DNA of 64,000 bases from Desulfolinea sp050305405 (lineage in GTDB: Bacteria > Chloroflexota > Anaerolineae > Anaerolineales > Villigracilaceae). The DNA lies in contig JBNLFG010000016.1 of the NCBI GenBank assembly GCA_050305405.1, positions 1 through 64,000 on the forward strand, given 5' to 3'. The position numbers and the translations under genes were made by a program. A model generated the notes under the pieces. It saw nothing but the letters and a program-made list of their open reading frames with translations. It did not search any database and was not told the DNA's origin. The first letter of the stretch is position 1, and each line of letters opens with the position of its first letter. Below are positions 8,339-15,813 of this stretch, piece after piece.

Positions 8339-10219
8339 ATGACCACAACGTCATATACCCCATCTAATCTTTCCAAAATCGCCCTGCAAGTGCTAACCAC
8401 ATTTGTCGGCGGATTCATTCTCTTTCTCGCCGGTATCATCATCTGGTCGCTGGGCTATCAGCTTGTTTATGCCGGGCGCATTTTCCCCGGCGTCTCCGTT
8501 GCGGGAGTCGACATCTCTGGCATGACACCTGTTGATGCCTCGCTAACTCTTAATCAGCGTCTCGCCTTCCCCTACACGGGGCAAATTCTCCTGCGTGATG
8601 GCGAACGCATCTGGGCGGCATCGCCTGCTGAATTAGGCATGGTCTTCGACGCATCCGCTTCGGCGCAAGCCGCCTACAAGCTGGGACGCTCTGGCGGTCT
8701 CTTCGGCAGTTTTGCCGACCAACTTGATGCACGCCGTAATGGAGGAACAGCCGACGCCGTCATCATCTTCGATCAAAATGTCGCCTACGCCTACTTACAG
8801 CGTCTTGCCGCCGAGATCGACCAACCACCCATCGAAGCCAATCTCGCCATTCAGGGGACAGAAGTTGTCGCCCAGCCCGGTCAGATCGGACGCTATCTCA
8901 ACATCGATTCAACCCTGATCGCACTCAACATGCTGCTCGAAACCTTCCGCGATGGCGAAGTGCATCTCTTTGTGGATGAGGCACAGCCCGAACTCTTGGA
9001 TATTTCATCTCAGGCTGAAGCTGCCCGTCAGATTTTGAGTGCGCCCCTACGCCTGACCTTGCCCGGTGCCAACCCGCAGCAGGATCCCGGTCCCTGGATA
9101 TTCGACGTCCAAGTTATCGCGAATATGCTCAAGGTGCAGAAAGTCGCCTCAGATAACGGAAGCCAGTTAGAGGTCGCGCTCGATCCGAACATCCTCGACG
9201 ACATCCTGTTGGGTATCGCCTCCGAAATCGACCGTCCTGCCGAGAATGCCCGTTTCATCTTCAACGATGAGACTCGCCAACTCGACTTGCTACGCCCCTC
9301 TGTAACCGGGCGTATCGTCGATATGGACGCCAGCAAAGTGATCATCCACGACCAGATTCTGGCGGGTGCACATGAGATTCCTATCCAGGTTATCTCAGAT
9401 ATGCCCGCTGTCGTTGATAGCGCAACCGCCGGAGAACTCGGCATCACCGAGTTGGTACATGCTGAGACATCCTATTTCTATGGCTCCAGCGCCGAACGCA
9501 TCCAGAATATCACCACGGCTTCTTTGGCCTTTCACGGCATCTTGATTGCTCCCGGTGAAACCTTCTCGATGGCTAGCGTGCTCGGCGACATCAGCCTTGA
9601 AAATGGCTACGCTGAAGCGCTCATCATCTATGGCGGTCGCACCATCAAAGGCGTCGGCGGCGGCGTTTGTCAGGTCAGCACCACGCTCTTCCGCACTGCC
9701 TTCTTCGCCGGATTTCCAGTTGAAGAACGCCACTCGCACGCCTACCGCGTCTACTACTACGAGCAGAATGCCGGCGGTGGACGTGAAGCCAGTCTCGTTG
9801 GGCTGGACGCAACCGTTTACATTCCACTCGTCGATTTTAAATTCACGAACAATACCCCAAACTGGCTCCTGATGGAAACCTATCCCGATGGCCCCACCCG
9901 CAAACTGACCTGGAAGTTCTACTCCACATCCGACGGGCGCAGTGTCGACTGGACCACAAGCGGTCCCCAAAATGTCGTCTCAGCCCCCAAGCCGCTCTTT
10001 CAAGTCAGCGATGAACTCAATTTGGGCGAAGTCCGCCAGGTTGATTGGGCTGCCGAAGGTGCCGATGTCTCCGTTGAGCGTACCGTCTTTCGTGATGGCG
10101 GGGTCTTATTTCAAGACACCTTCAACACTCACTACGAACCCTGGCAAGCCGTTTGCGAATATGGTGAAGGCACCGACGACCCCGAGAAAAAAGCAAAGAA
10201 ATTAGGGTATTGCCAGTAA
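8339..10219 (+). CDS. VanW family protein with peptidoglycan-binding-like repeats
   Basis: A 626-aa membrane-anchored envelope protein. One membrane helix (about 20-43) is followed by two YoaR-type putative peptidoglycan-binding domains (about 50-370) and then a VanW domain (about 372-515) containing the GGGVCQVSTTLFR signature around residue 443 and the ERHSHAYRVYYY stretch. VanW is associated with vancomycin-resistance loci, but its biochemical role is not established and its presence does not imply resistance. The last 110 residues form a beta-rich tail ending in a Cys-containing motif. The neighbouring LCP gene supports a cell-wall role. The start is set by the -10 box six bases upstream. 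Confidence 0.88.
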   Translation: MTTTSYTPSNLSKIALQVLTTFVGGFILFLAGIIIWSLGYQLVYAGRIFPGVSVAGVDISGMTPVDASLTLNQRLAFPYTGQILLRDGERIWAASPAELGMVFDASASAQAAYKLGRSGGLFGSFADQLDARRNGGTADAVIIFDQNVAYAYLQRLAAEIDQPPIEANLAIQGTEVVAQPGQIGRYLNIDSTLIALNMLLETFRDGEVHLFVDEAQPELLDISSQAEAARQILSAPLRLTLPGANPQQDPGPWIFDVQVIANMLKVQKVASDNGSQLEVALDPNILDDILLGIASEIDRPAENARFIFNDETRQLDLLRPSVTGRIVDMDASKVIIHDQILAGAHEIPIQVISDMPAVVDSATAGELGITELVHAETSYFYGSSAERIQNITTASLAFHGILIAPGETFSMASVLGDISLENGYAEALIIYGGRTIKGVGGGVCQVSTTLFRTAFFAGFPVEERHSHAYRVYYYEQNAGGGREASLVGLDATVYIPLVDFKFTNNTPNWLLMETYPDGPTRKLTWKFYSTSDGRSVDWTTSGPQNVVSAPKPLFQVSDELNLGEVRQVDWAAEGADVSVERTVFRDGGVLFQDTFNTHYEPWQAVCEYGEGTDDPEKKAKKLGYCQ

Positions 10220-10250
10220 TCAGTTCACAGCAATCCATGGTCAGCACTAG

Positions 10251-10292
10251 CCAAAAACTAAAAACTGCCTACTGCCCACCGAAAACTGAACA
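10251..10292. repeat. period-7 tract (six degenerate heptamers)
   Basis: Reading in steps of seven from 10251 gives CCAAAAA, CTAAAAA, CTGCCTA, CTGCCCA, CCGAAAA and CTGAACA. It is non-coding and lies between the VanW stop and the -10-like GGTAAAAT in front of the next gene. A second, different period-7 tract occurs at 23829-23863. Confidence 0.5.
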
Positions 10293-10330
10293 TGGTAAAA
10301 TTGCGCCCTGAATATAGGAGAAAATAAACA

Positions 10331-10552
10331 ATGGTAAGTTCCGATTTACTTGAAATTTTACGCTGCCCTGCCTGTGTCCGTGAAAAAGAAGGGCTGCTCT
10401 CGCTTGAAAAAGATAGCTGGCTGGTCTGCCAAGACTGCGAGCGCAAATACCCGATCGTGGACGACATCCCGGTCATGCTCATTGACGAAGGGGATAAATG
10501 GACAGCCACTGCCACCGCCGACCTGCCCGTCCCCCCGCCTGAACCCAAATAA
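10331..10552 (+). CDS. Trm112-like zinc-binding protein
   Basis: A 73-aa protein with the Trm112 pattern: N-terminal LLEILRCPAC, then VCQDC and the YPIVDDIPVML stretch. The two CxxC pairs (residues 12-15 and about 36-39) form a zinc ribbon. In bacteria such proteins often accompany methyltransferases or glycan and nucleotide enzymes, and the specific partner is not visible here. It is preceded by GGTAAAAT and an AGGAG ribosome-binding site. A HEAT-repeat gene follows 6 nt after its stop, so the two are probably co-transcribed. Confidence 0.85.
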   Translation: MVSSDLLEILRCPACVREKEGLLSLEKDSWLVCQDCERKYPIVDDIPVMLIDEGDKWTATATADLPVPPPEPK

Positions 10553-10558
10553 AAAAAC

Positions 10559-11131
10559 TTGGACGCTTTGCTCGCCGATCTCACCAGCGGCAACGAAAAT
10601 CTCGCTGAAGCCGCCATGCAAAAATTGGTCGCCTTAGGTGCAGAAGCCATGCCCCCGTTGCAGGAATTGGCAAAATCGCCCGATCCTGACGTACGCTGGT
10701 GGGCCATCAGCACACTCGCGCAGATGGATGCTTTGGATGCCGATTGGCTTCTCACCGCGCTGGATGATGAATCCGTTGAAGTGCAGCAAGCTGTTGTATT
10801 GGGATTAACGGCACATCCGCACCCGAAAGCTGCTTCCGCGCTGCTAGAGCTTCTACAGCACCCGGACAGTATGCTCCGCAGCCTCGCCACCAACGCCCTC
10901 GCCACCCTCGGCGCAGACGCCGTTCCCGCTCTGATTGAATATCTCGGTCAGCACAAAGAACAAGATGCCGCTCGACTTGGCGCTGTGCGCGCCCTCGCAA
11001 AAATCAGCGACACACGCGCCATCCCGACCTTGATGTCCGCCCTTGAAGAAGATTCCGCACTCATCCGCCATTGGGCGGAAATAGGACTAGAAAATCTGGG
11101 GCTCGATATGGTCTACATGAAACTGGATTAG
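10559..11131 (+). CDS. HEAT-repeat protein
   Basis: A 190-aa protein made almost wholly of HEAT/PBS-lyase-type helical repeats of about 31 residues (DPDVRWWAISTLAQM, ESVEVQQAVVLGLTAH, DSMLRSLATNALATLG, DAARLGAVRALAKI, SALIRHWAEIGLENLG). It is likely a protein-protein interaction scaffold. The start is uncertain: a TTG at 10559 gives the full repeat set, while the first ATG (10616) would truncate the first repeat. It lies between the Trm112-like and LCP genes with gaps of 6 and 4 nt, which suggests one operon. No catalytic residues are seen. Confidence 0.8.
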   Translation: MDALLADLTSGNENLAEAAMQKLVALGAEAMPPLQELAKSPDPDVRWWAISTLAQMDALDADWLLTALDDESVEVQQAVVLGLTAHPHPKAASALLELLQHPDSMLRSLATNALATLGADAVPALIEYLGQHKEQDAARLGAVRALAKISDTRAIPTLMSALEEDSALIRHWAEIGLENLGLDMVYMKLD

Positions 11132-11135
11132 AAAT

Positions 11136-12560
11136 ATGGAAGAAAAGAAAAAGTTCGATTTCAAAAACTTCGTTAAACGCATTCCCATGGGGATGACCAT
11201 CACCTTCGTCGTCGCTGTGATTTTGGCTATCGTTGGGTATATATTTACCCAAAACTTTGTGACCAGCATGACCATGGTCAACTTGCCAGGCATCACGGTC
11301 GTAGATACACCTGCCGACGCATCCGAAACGGGTGACGCAGCGCCAAACCCGCAGCAACAACCGGAAGCCCCTGAAGCTGAAAGTTATGCCACCTGGGATG
11401 GGGCCAGCCGCGTCAACATCCTCTTTCTCGGTATTGATGCCCGCGATCTCGAAAGCGATGCTCCCCGCTCAGATACGATGATCGTTTTCACCATTGACCC
11501 GCTCAGCAAAACCGCTGGGATGCTCTCCGTTCCACGCGATATGTGGGTCGATATTCCCGGCGGCTTTGGCTATGGCAAGATCAACACCGCCCACGCCCTA
11601 GGTGAACAATATCAATTACCGGGTGGTGGCCCTGGCTTGGCTGTCAAAACGGTTGAGCAATTTCTGGGGATCCCGATTCAATATTACGGGCTGATCGATT
11701 TCCACGCCTTCGAAGAAGCCATCGACGCAATGGGCGGCTTATACATGTGTGTTGATCAAAAATTCCACATCGACCCAATCGGGCCTAAGCCCAGAGAACC
11801 CTTTGACAAAGGCTGCTCTATACGGCACGGATATCAGGTGCTCGCATACGCACGTGATCGAAAAACCACCAAAGGTGGGGATGTTGATCGCGCCATTCGG
11901 CAACAACAAGTTATCATGGCGCTCCGCAATCAAATCCTCGACCCTGCCAACTTCGGCGAAATGATGCGTATGGCCCCCGATATCTACAATGAAGCCTCCG
12001 CAGGGCTAAAAACGAATATGTCTTTCGAAGACATGCTCAAGCTCGCGGTGCTTGGTTCGCAAATCGATATTGCGCAAATCAAGCAAGGTGTCATTAATTA
12101 CGAGATGGGTATTCTTGAAACTTCCCCCGATGGGCTATCAATCTTGAAGCCCATCCCGGATCAAATTCGCGTCTTACGTGACGACATCTTCAACACCGGC
12201 GGGGCACTAAGTCCACTCGCCAGCGGCGAACCAGTTGCGCTGATGCAAGCTGAAGCATCACGCGTCAACTTGCTGAACGGGGCTTATGGCATCGTCGAAG
12301 CAACCGATCTGGCAGCACGTTCGCAGGCCTATTTCGCATCGCAAGGCATGAATGTTGTCGGGATTGGCAGCGCAGACCGCTCCTATGATCGCACGACAGT
12401 TGTTCTGCACAACGCAGATTTATACACAGTGCGCTATATTCTTGACCTTGTCCAAGCCAACACCAACCAACAGGTTGTTTTTCGCTTTGATCCGGCAGCC
12501 GGATCGGATGTCGACATTATGCTTGGCAACGATTGGGCGCTGAACAACCCAATTCAGTAA
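11136..12560 (+). CDS. LytR-CpsA-Psr family glycopolymer transferase
   Basis: A 474-aa enzyme that in its family moves lipid-linked glycopolymers onto peptidoglycan. A short cytoplasmic N-terminus and one membrane helix (about 19-43) are followed by an acidic/Pro linker and the LCP domain (about 92-270). Conserved features visible are RSDTM (111-115), SVPRD with Arg134/Asp135, and YARDR...GGDVDR with Asp252/Arg253, which bind pyrophosphate and metal in the family. A LytR_C-like domain (about 375-470) ends the protein. Both polysaccharide loci in this window could supply its substrate. Confidence 0.92.
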   Translation: MEEKKKFDFKNFVKRIPMGMTITFVVAVILAIVGYIFTQNFVTSMTMVNLPGITVVDTPADASETGDAAPNPQQQPEAPEAESYATWDGASRVNILFLGIDARDLESDAPRSDTMIVFTIDPLSKTAGMLSVPRDMWVDIPGGFGYGKINTAHALGEQYQLPGGGPGLAVKTVEQFLGIPIQYYGLIDFHAFEEAIDAMGGLYMCVDQKFHIDPIGPKPREPFDKGCSIRHGYQVLAYARDRKTTKGGDVDRAIRQQQVIMALRNQILDPANFGEMMRMAPDIYNEASAGLKTNMSFEDMLKLAVLGSQIDIAQIKQGVINYEMGILETSPDGLSILKPIPDQIRVLRDDIFNTGGALSPLASGEPVALMQAEASRVNLLNGAYGIVEATDLAARSQAYFASQGMNVVGIGSADRSYDRTTVVLHNADLYTVRYILDLVQANTNQQVVFRFDPAAGSDVDIMLGNDWALNNPIQ

Positions 12561-12589
12561 GTTGCAAACCAAACGATAACGAATATTAT

Positions 12590-12623
12590 AAATCCCCTGA
12601 AAGAATAATCTTTCAGGGGATTT
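12590..12623. terminator. bidirectional intrinsic terminator
   Basis: A perfect 15-bp stem (12590-12604 with 12609-12623) with a 4-nt loop and A/T flanks, located between the convergent LCP and feoB genes. Confidence 0.85.
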
Positions 12624-12628
12624 ATGCT

Positions 12629-14341
12629 TTAGAAGAAGAGCATCGCCACACCCCGTGACAATAACGCTGTGATTGTCGCAATCACCACTGTCAAACCAGT
12701 GATGATGAACATATCCTTCGTGCCGAGTTCGCGGCGCAGTGCACTCAGTGTCGATAAACAAGGCACGTAGAACATCACAAAAACCGTGAAGGTAATCATC
12801 TGCACAGAAGTCAGTAAAGTGTCAAAGTTCATTGAGCCAAGGGCTTGACCTAACATGACAAGCGAAAGCTCTTTGCGAAAAATACCAAAGATGAGCGGCA
12901 CGCCTGTCGCAGCAGGCAAATCCAACATCCAGGTAATTGGGCGGGCAAGGAGATTAATCCCATCTGCCCAATTGAAGAAGTTCGCGATTGAGAGCAAAAC
13001 ACTGCCTGCGATCAACAAAGGCCAGGCTTCGACGAGAAACTCCTTGATACGGAACCAAGCCTTTTGCACGACCGTACGCGCGGTCGGGATGCGATAAGGT
13101 GGAATCTCGAGGATCAAGCCCGGAGTGTCCTCCGGAATTAGGGCGGTCAAAATCCGTCCAACCAAAGCAATTACGAAAATATTGAAAAGATAAAGCAGGA
13201 GCGCCATCATCGGCCCCAAATAAAAGGCAACCAAACCGAAAACCACCGAGAGGATTGCCGCGCACGGCACCAGAGTCGCCAATGCTGCCGCCACAAAACG
13301 CTCTTTGGGGTTATCCAGTACGCGCGTGGACATGACGGCCGGAACATTACAACCATAGCCCAAAATAAAGGGGACAATCGCCTTGCCGTGCAAACCAATT
13401 CGGTGCATGAGCGCATCCATCAGAAATGCAACGCGCGACATATAACCAATATCTTCGAGCAAACCGAGACCTAGCAGAAAAGGCACCAGATAAGGCAGTA
13501 CGATTCCAACACCTGCGATAATACCCTGCAAAGCACCAACAATGATTTGCGTCAGAAAACGTCCTTCTCCAAGCCAGAGAATCGCATACTGAGTGGCACC
13601 GTCCAGCGTGGCTGTGAGCGGTGTCTCGACCAAGATACCAACGCCATAAACGACTTGAAAAAAAGCGTACAGAATCAGCAACAAGCCAGCGTAGCCCCAA
13701 AAGGGATGTAGCAGAAAATCATCCACGCGGTCACGCCAATTCGCACGCCGCTCACCGTGGGTGACAAATTCCTTTTCGAAGGCACGTGCCAACGTATGAC
13801 GCGCCATACGCTCATTCTTTTCGATCTGAAAATAGCCGCTCGTATCGACAACTTGCGCCTTCGCAAGACGCAAAGCAATCATAAAAAGATTCCGCACGCC
13901 CTGTCCACGGCTGGCGATCAAGGGTAAAACCGGCACACCCAGCTTCTCCTCCAAAGCAGGACCATTGATCTTCAGGCCTATGCGCCCGGCTTCGTCCATC
14001 ATATTCAAAGCAACAATCACCGGGACTTTCATCGCCAATAATTCCAGCGTTAATTCCATCCCCTGCGCGAGGTGCGATGCGTCCAGCACATTGATAATCA
14101 CATCCACATTTTCCGAGAGCAAATAACGGCTGGCTTCACGCTCAGCAAGATTCGTACCTGCCAGCGTATAGGTACCGGGCAAATCTACCAACTCTAAAAT
14201 TTCGCCACTAACGCGCACACTGCTTTCTGTAAATGTTACGGTTGTGCCTGTAAAGTTCCCCGTTTCGGCTTTATAGCCGGCGACCTGATTAAAAAGCGTA
14301 CTCTTACCACAATTTGGTTGACCAATTAAAGCGACTCGCAT
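12629..14341 (-). CDS. feoB: ferrous iron transporter FeoB
   Basis: A 570-aa GTP-gated Fe(II) transporter, shorter than the roughly 770-aa enterobacterial form. The G domain has G1 GQPNCGKST (7-15), G3 DLPG (53-56) and G4 NMMD (113-116). The membrane part contains both gate motifs, FILGYGCNVPAVMSTR and FYVPCLSTLSALRRE. The C-terminus ends soon after the last membrane helix, so the extra cytoplasmic domains of larger homologues are absent, but the core looks complete. It overlaps feoA by 16 nt and forms an operon with it. Confidence 0.95.
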   Translation of the reverse strand: MRVALIGQPNCGKSTLFNQVAGYKAETGNFTGTTVTFTESSVRVSGEILELVDLPGTYTLAGTNLAEREASRYLLSENVDVIINVLDASHLAQGMELTLELLAMKVPVIVALNMMDEAGRIGLKINGPALEEKLGVPVLPLIASRGQGVRNLFMIALRLAKAQVVDTSGYFQIEKNERMARHTLARAFEKEFVTHGERRANWRDRVDDFLLHPFWGYAGLLLILYAFFQVVYGVGILVETPLTATLDGATQYAILWLGEGRFLTQIIVGALQGIIAGVGIVLPYLVPFLLGLGLLEDIGYMSRVAFLMDALMHRIGLHGKAIVPFILGYGCNVPAVMSTRVLDNPKERFVAAALATLVPCAAILSVVFGLVAFYLGPMMALLLYLFNIFVIALVGRILTALIPEDTPGLILEIPPYRIPTARTVVQKAWFRIKEFLVEAWPLLIAGSVLLSIANFFNWADGINLLARPITWMLDLPAATGVPLIFGIFRKELSLVMLGQALGSMNFDTLLTSVQMITFTVFVMFYVPCLSTLSALRRELGTKDMFIITGLTVVIATITALLSRGVAMLFF

Positions 14342-14565
14342 TCAGTCTCCTCGACAAAAATTTTTTGAGCAATCCCTCTGCCCAGCGCAATCTCGCGCCC
14401 ATTTACATCTACCAATAAAGGCCCACCCAGCGGTGCCGTGCGCAAAACACGCACACAATCGCCCGGGTATAAACCATGCTGCGTCAATTTATCGCGGACA
14501 TTCTCCCCACCATCCAAGCGTAAAACACGCACCCAATCCCCTTGTTTCGCATCCAAAAGAACCAT
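14326..14565 (-). CDS. feoA: FeoA-like SH3 domain protein
   Basis: A 79-aa FeoA: an SH3-like barrel with the family pattern VRVLRLDGG, LTQHGLYPGDCVRVLRTAPLGGPLLVDVNGREIALGRGIA. It is thought to modulate FeoB GTPase or transport activity in the cytoplasm. It is first in the operon and overlaps the start of feoB by 16 nt. It is divergent from the sirtuin gene, with 124 nt between the two start codons. Confidence 0.93.
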   Translation of the reverse strand: MVLLDAKQGDWVRVLRLDGGENVRDKLTQHGLYPGDCVRVLRTAPLGGPLLVDVNGREIALGRGIAQKIFVEETECESL

Positions 14566-14641
14566 TCATGCCTCGTTTTTTTATTTCCGACAAGTTATAT
14601 CCTATATGATAATCGAAACCAAGTGACAATCATCATCTCTA

Positions 14642-14650
14642 GGGTAAAAT
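14642..14650 (+). promoter_or_regulatory. -10-like element upstream of the sirtuin gene
   Basis: GGGTAAAATT occurs about 40 nt before the ATG and resembles GGGTA(A/T)AAT boxes in front of other genes here (for example 33614-33622 and 39008-59015 type sites). The flanking AGGG...CCCT symmetry could hint at an operator, but it is too short to assign. Confidence 0.4.
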
Positions 14651-14689
14651 TAGCCCTGCAAGTATACAGGAAAAAACCAAGGAAAAACG

Positions 14690-15469
14690 ATGAAAATCCC
14701 TGCCGAGCTTACACAATATCTACAAAAAACTACTCGCATCGCCGTACTTACAGGTGCAGGAATATCTGCCGAGTCTGGATTACAAACCTTCCGCGAAGCC
14801 CAGCATGGACTCTGGTCTCAATATCGACCGGAAGACCTGGCGACGCCAGAAGCCTTCGCTCGTGACCCAAAGTTAGTCTGGGACTGGTACGCGATGCGGC
14901 GCAACAAAGTTGCTGAGGCCACTCCCAACGCCGGGCATTTTGCCCTCGTGGAGATGGAATCAAAAATCCCGGACTTTACCCTCATCACCCAAAATATCGA
15001 CGGCTATCATCGTCAGGCTGGCAGTCAAAATGTGCTGGAGTTGCATGGAAATATCCAAAAGGTAAAATGCTTCGACGGTTGCGGCACGGTGGACGAATGG
15101 AAAGAACCCAGCCAGCCCCTGAATGGAGAGAGCGATAGCGAACATAGTCAAAGGGCGGATAGTGTCCCCCGTTGTCCAAAATGCGGCGCCTACCTGCGCC
15201 CTGACGTGGTCTGGTTCGGCGAAGACCTCCCGCTGGACGCCCTCCACGCCGCACTGAACGCCGCAGCACAATGCCAGGTATTCTTCTCCATCGGCACATC
15301 AGGATTGGTGCAGCCTGCCGCGTCGTTGGCGCATAATGCCCGTCAACAGGGCGCGGTGCTCGTCGAGATCAATCTCGACCCGACACCACTCTCCCCGCAT
15401 GTCGATTTTGCCCTGCACGGCAAATCGGGCGAAATCCTACCGAGATTGGTTGAAGAAGTTTGGGGTTAA
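14690..15469 (+). CDS. cobB: NAD-dependent protein deacylase, sirtuin class III type
   Basis: A 259-aa Sir2-family enzyme that removes acyl groups from lysine using NAD+. Visible are the NAD-binding GAGISAESG (about 20-28), TQNIDGYH, catalytic His119 (LELHGN) and the zinc-binding pairs CFDGC and CPKC. Tyr67 and Arg70 in the WYAMRR stretch match the YxxR pair that marks CobB/SIRT5-type sirtuins able to remove acidic acyl groups. Metabolic roles such as acyl-CoA synthetase control are known for the family but are not shown by this context. The gene stands alone between feoAB and the small-RNA/tRNA region. Confidence 0.93.
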   Translation: MKIPAELTQYLQKTTRIAVLTGAGISAESGLQTFREAQHGLWSQYRPEDLATPEAFARDPKLVWDWYAMRRNKVAEATPNAGHFALVEMESKIPDFTLITQNIDGYHRQAGSQNVLELHGNIQKVKCFDGCGTVDEWKEPSQPLNGESDSEHSQRADSVPRCPKCGAYLRPDVVWFGEDLPLDALHAALNAAAQCQVFFSIGTSGLVQPAASLAHNARQQGAVLVEINLDPTPLSPHVDFALHGKSGEILPRLVEEVWG

Positions 15470-15495
15470 AGAGATCACAACAATCTTGAAGACTT

Positions 15496-15525
15496 TTGTG
15501 ATCTTTCACTATCTTCGTGTATAAT
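15496..15525 (+). promoter_or_regulatory. promoter of the structured small RNA
   Basis: TTGTGA (15496-15501) and TATAAT (15520-15525) are separated by 18 nt, with TG directly before the -10. The start is expected near 15532. Confidence 0.7.
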
Positions 15526-15531
15526 CTCCTC

Positions 15532-15662
15532 ATTATGAAAAACACCTTCTCTTTGATAAGCATAGCCCTACCTAACCGACCTCCCCGCCGGGTAGTAGTG
15601 CTTTAAGCCAGAGAGAAAGTTCCCTTTGTCAAAAACGCTCCCGTACGGGAGCGTTTTTTATT
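15532..15662 (+). ncRNA. candidate structured RNA with CCUCC loop and terminator
   Basis: From the promoter the RNA folds into one long rod. Residues 15544-15555 pair with 15609-15620 (11 of 12), AAGCA (15558-15562) with TGCTT (15599-15603), and CTACC (15568-15572) with GGTAG (15591-15595). These enclose an 18-nt loop containing CCTCC (15580-15584), which is complementary to a ribosome-binding site. A perfect terminator follows. This is the layout of trans-acting small RNAs with an anti-Shine-Dalgarno loop. An alternative is a leader peptide: a 23-codon frame at 15535-15606 is rich in Ile, Leu and Val and ends VVVL, ahead of a terminator and a tRNA. No known family was recognised. Confidence 0.5.
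15631..15662 (+). terminator. intrinsic terminator just before tRNA-Ile
   Basis: AAAACGCTCCCG and CGGGAGCGTTTT pair perfectly around a TA loop and are followed by a T run. It ends only about 10 nt before the tRNA. Confidence 0.85.
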
Positions 15663-15668
15663 TTACAT

Positions 15669-15744
15669 GGACCAGTAGCTCAATGGTGAGAGCAGCGTTC
15701 TTATACAGCGTTGGTTGGCGGTTCGACTCCGCCCTGGTCTACCA
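15669..15744 (+). tRNA. tRNA-Ile with anticodon UAU (reads AUA)
   Basis: A 76-nt cloverleaf with encoded CCA. The acceptor GGACCAG pairs with CTGGTCT (including a G1-U72 wobble). The D stem is GCTC/GAGC with GG in the loop. The anticodon stem GCGTT/AGCGT encloses the loop CTTATAC, which puts TAT at positions 34-36 after the invariant T33. The T arm is GGCGG-TTCGACT-CCGCC and the discriminator is A. Most bacteria read AUA with a CAU anticodon whose C34 is modified by TilS; a UAU anticodon reads AUA without lysidine and is uncommon. tilS is present at 29394-30851. Confidence 0.88.
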
Positions 15745-15749
15745 AGCAA

Positions 15750-15782
15750 AAACTTCCGAAGTCGTTGAGACTTCGGAAGTTT
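15750..15782. terminator. intrinsic terminator after tRNA-Ile
   Basis: A perfect 14-bp stem (15750-15763 with 15769-15782) with a 5-nt loop, located 6 nt after the tRNA CCA. It can also serve the convergent membrane-protein gene. Confidence 0.8.
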
Positions 15783-15813
15783 GGTTTAACGGAAACAATT
15801 CAAATGCAGAACG

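Noticed and set aside
8339..10219. Vancomycin resistance locus suggested by VanW
   Set aside because: No vanA/B/H/X-type gene is nearby. VanW domains are widespread in envelope proteins of susceptible bacteria.
14637..14660. DtxR/Fur-like operator between feoA and the sirtuin gene
   Set aside because: Only the outer four base pairs of the dyad hold, and the sequence is better explained as a -10 box.
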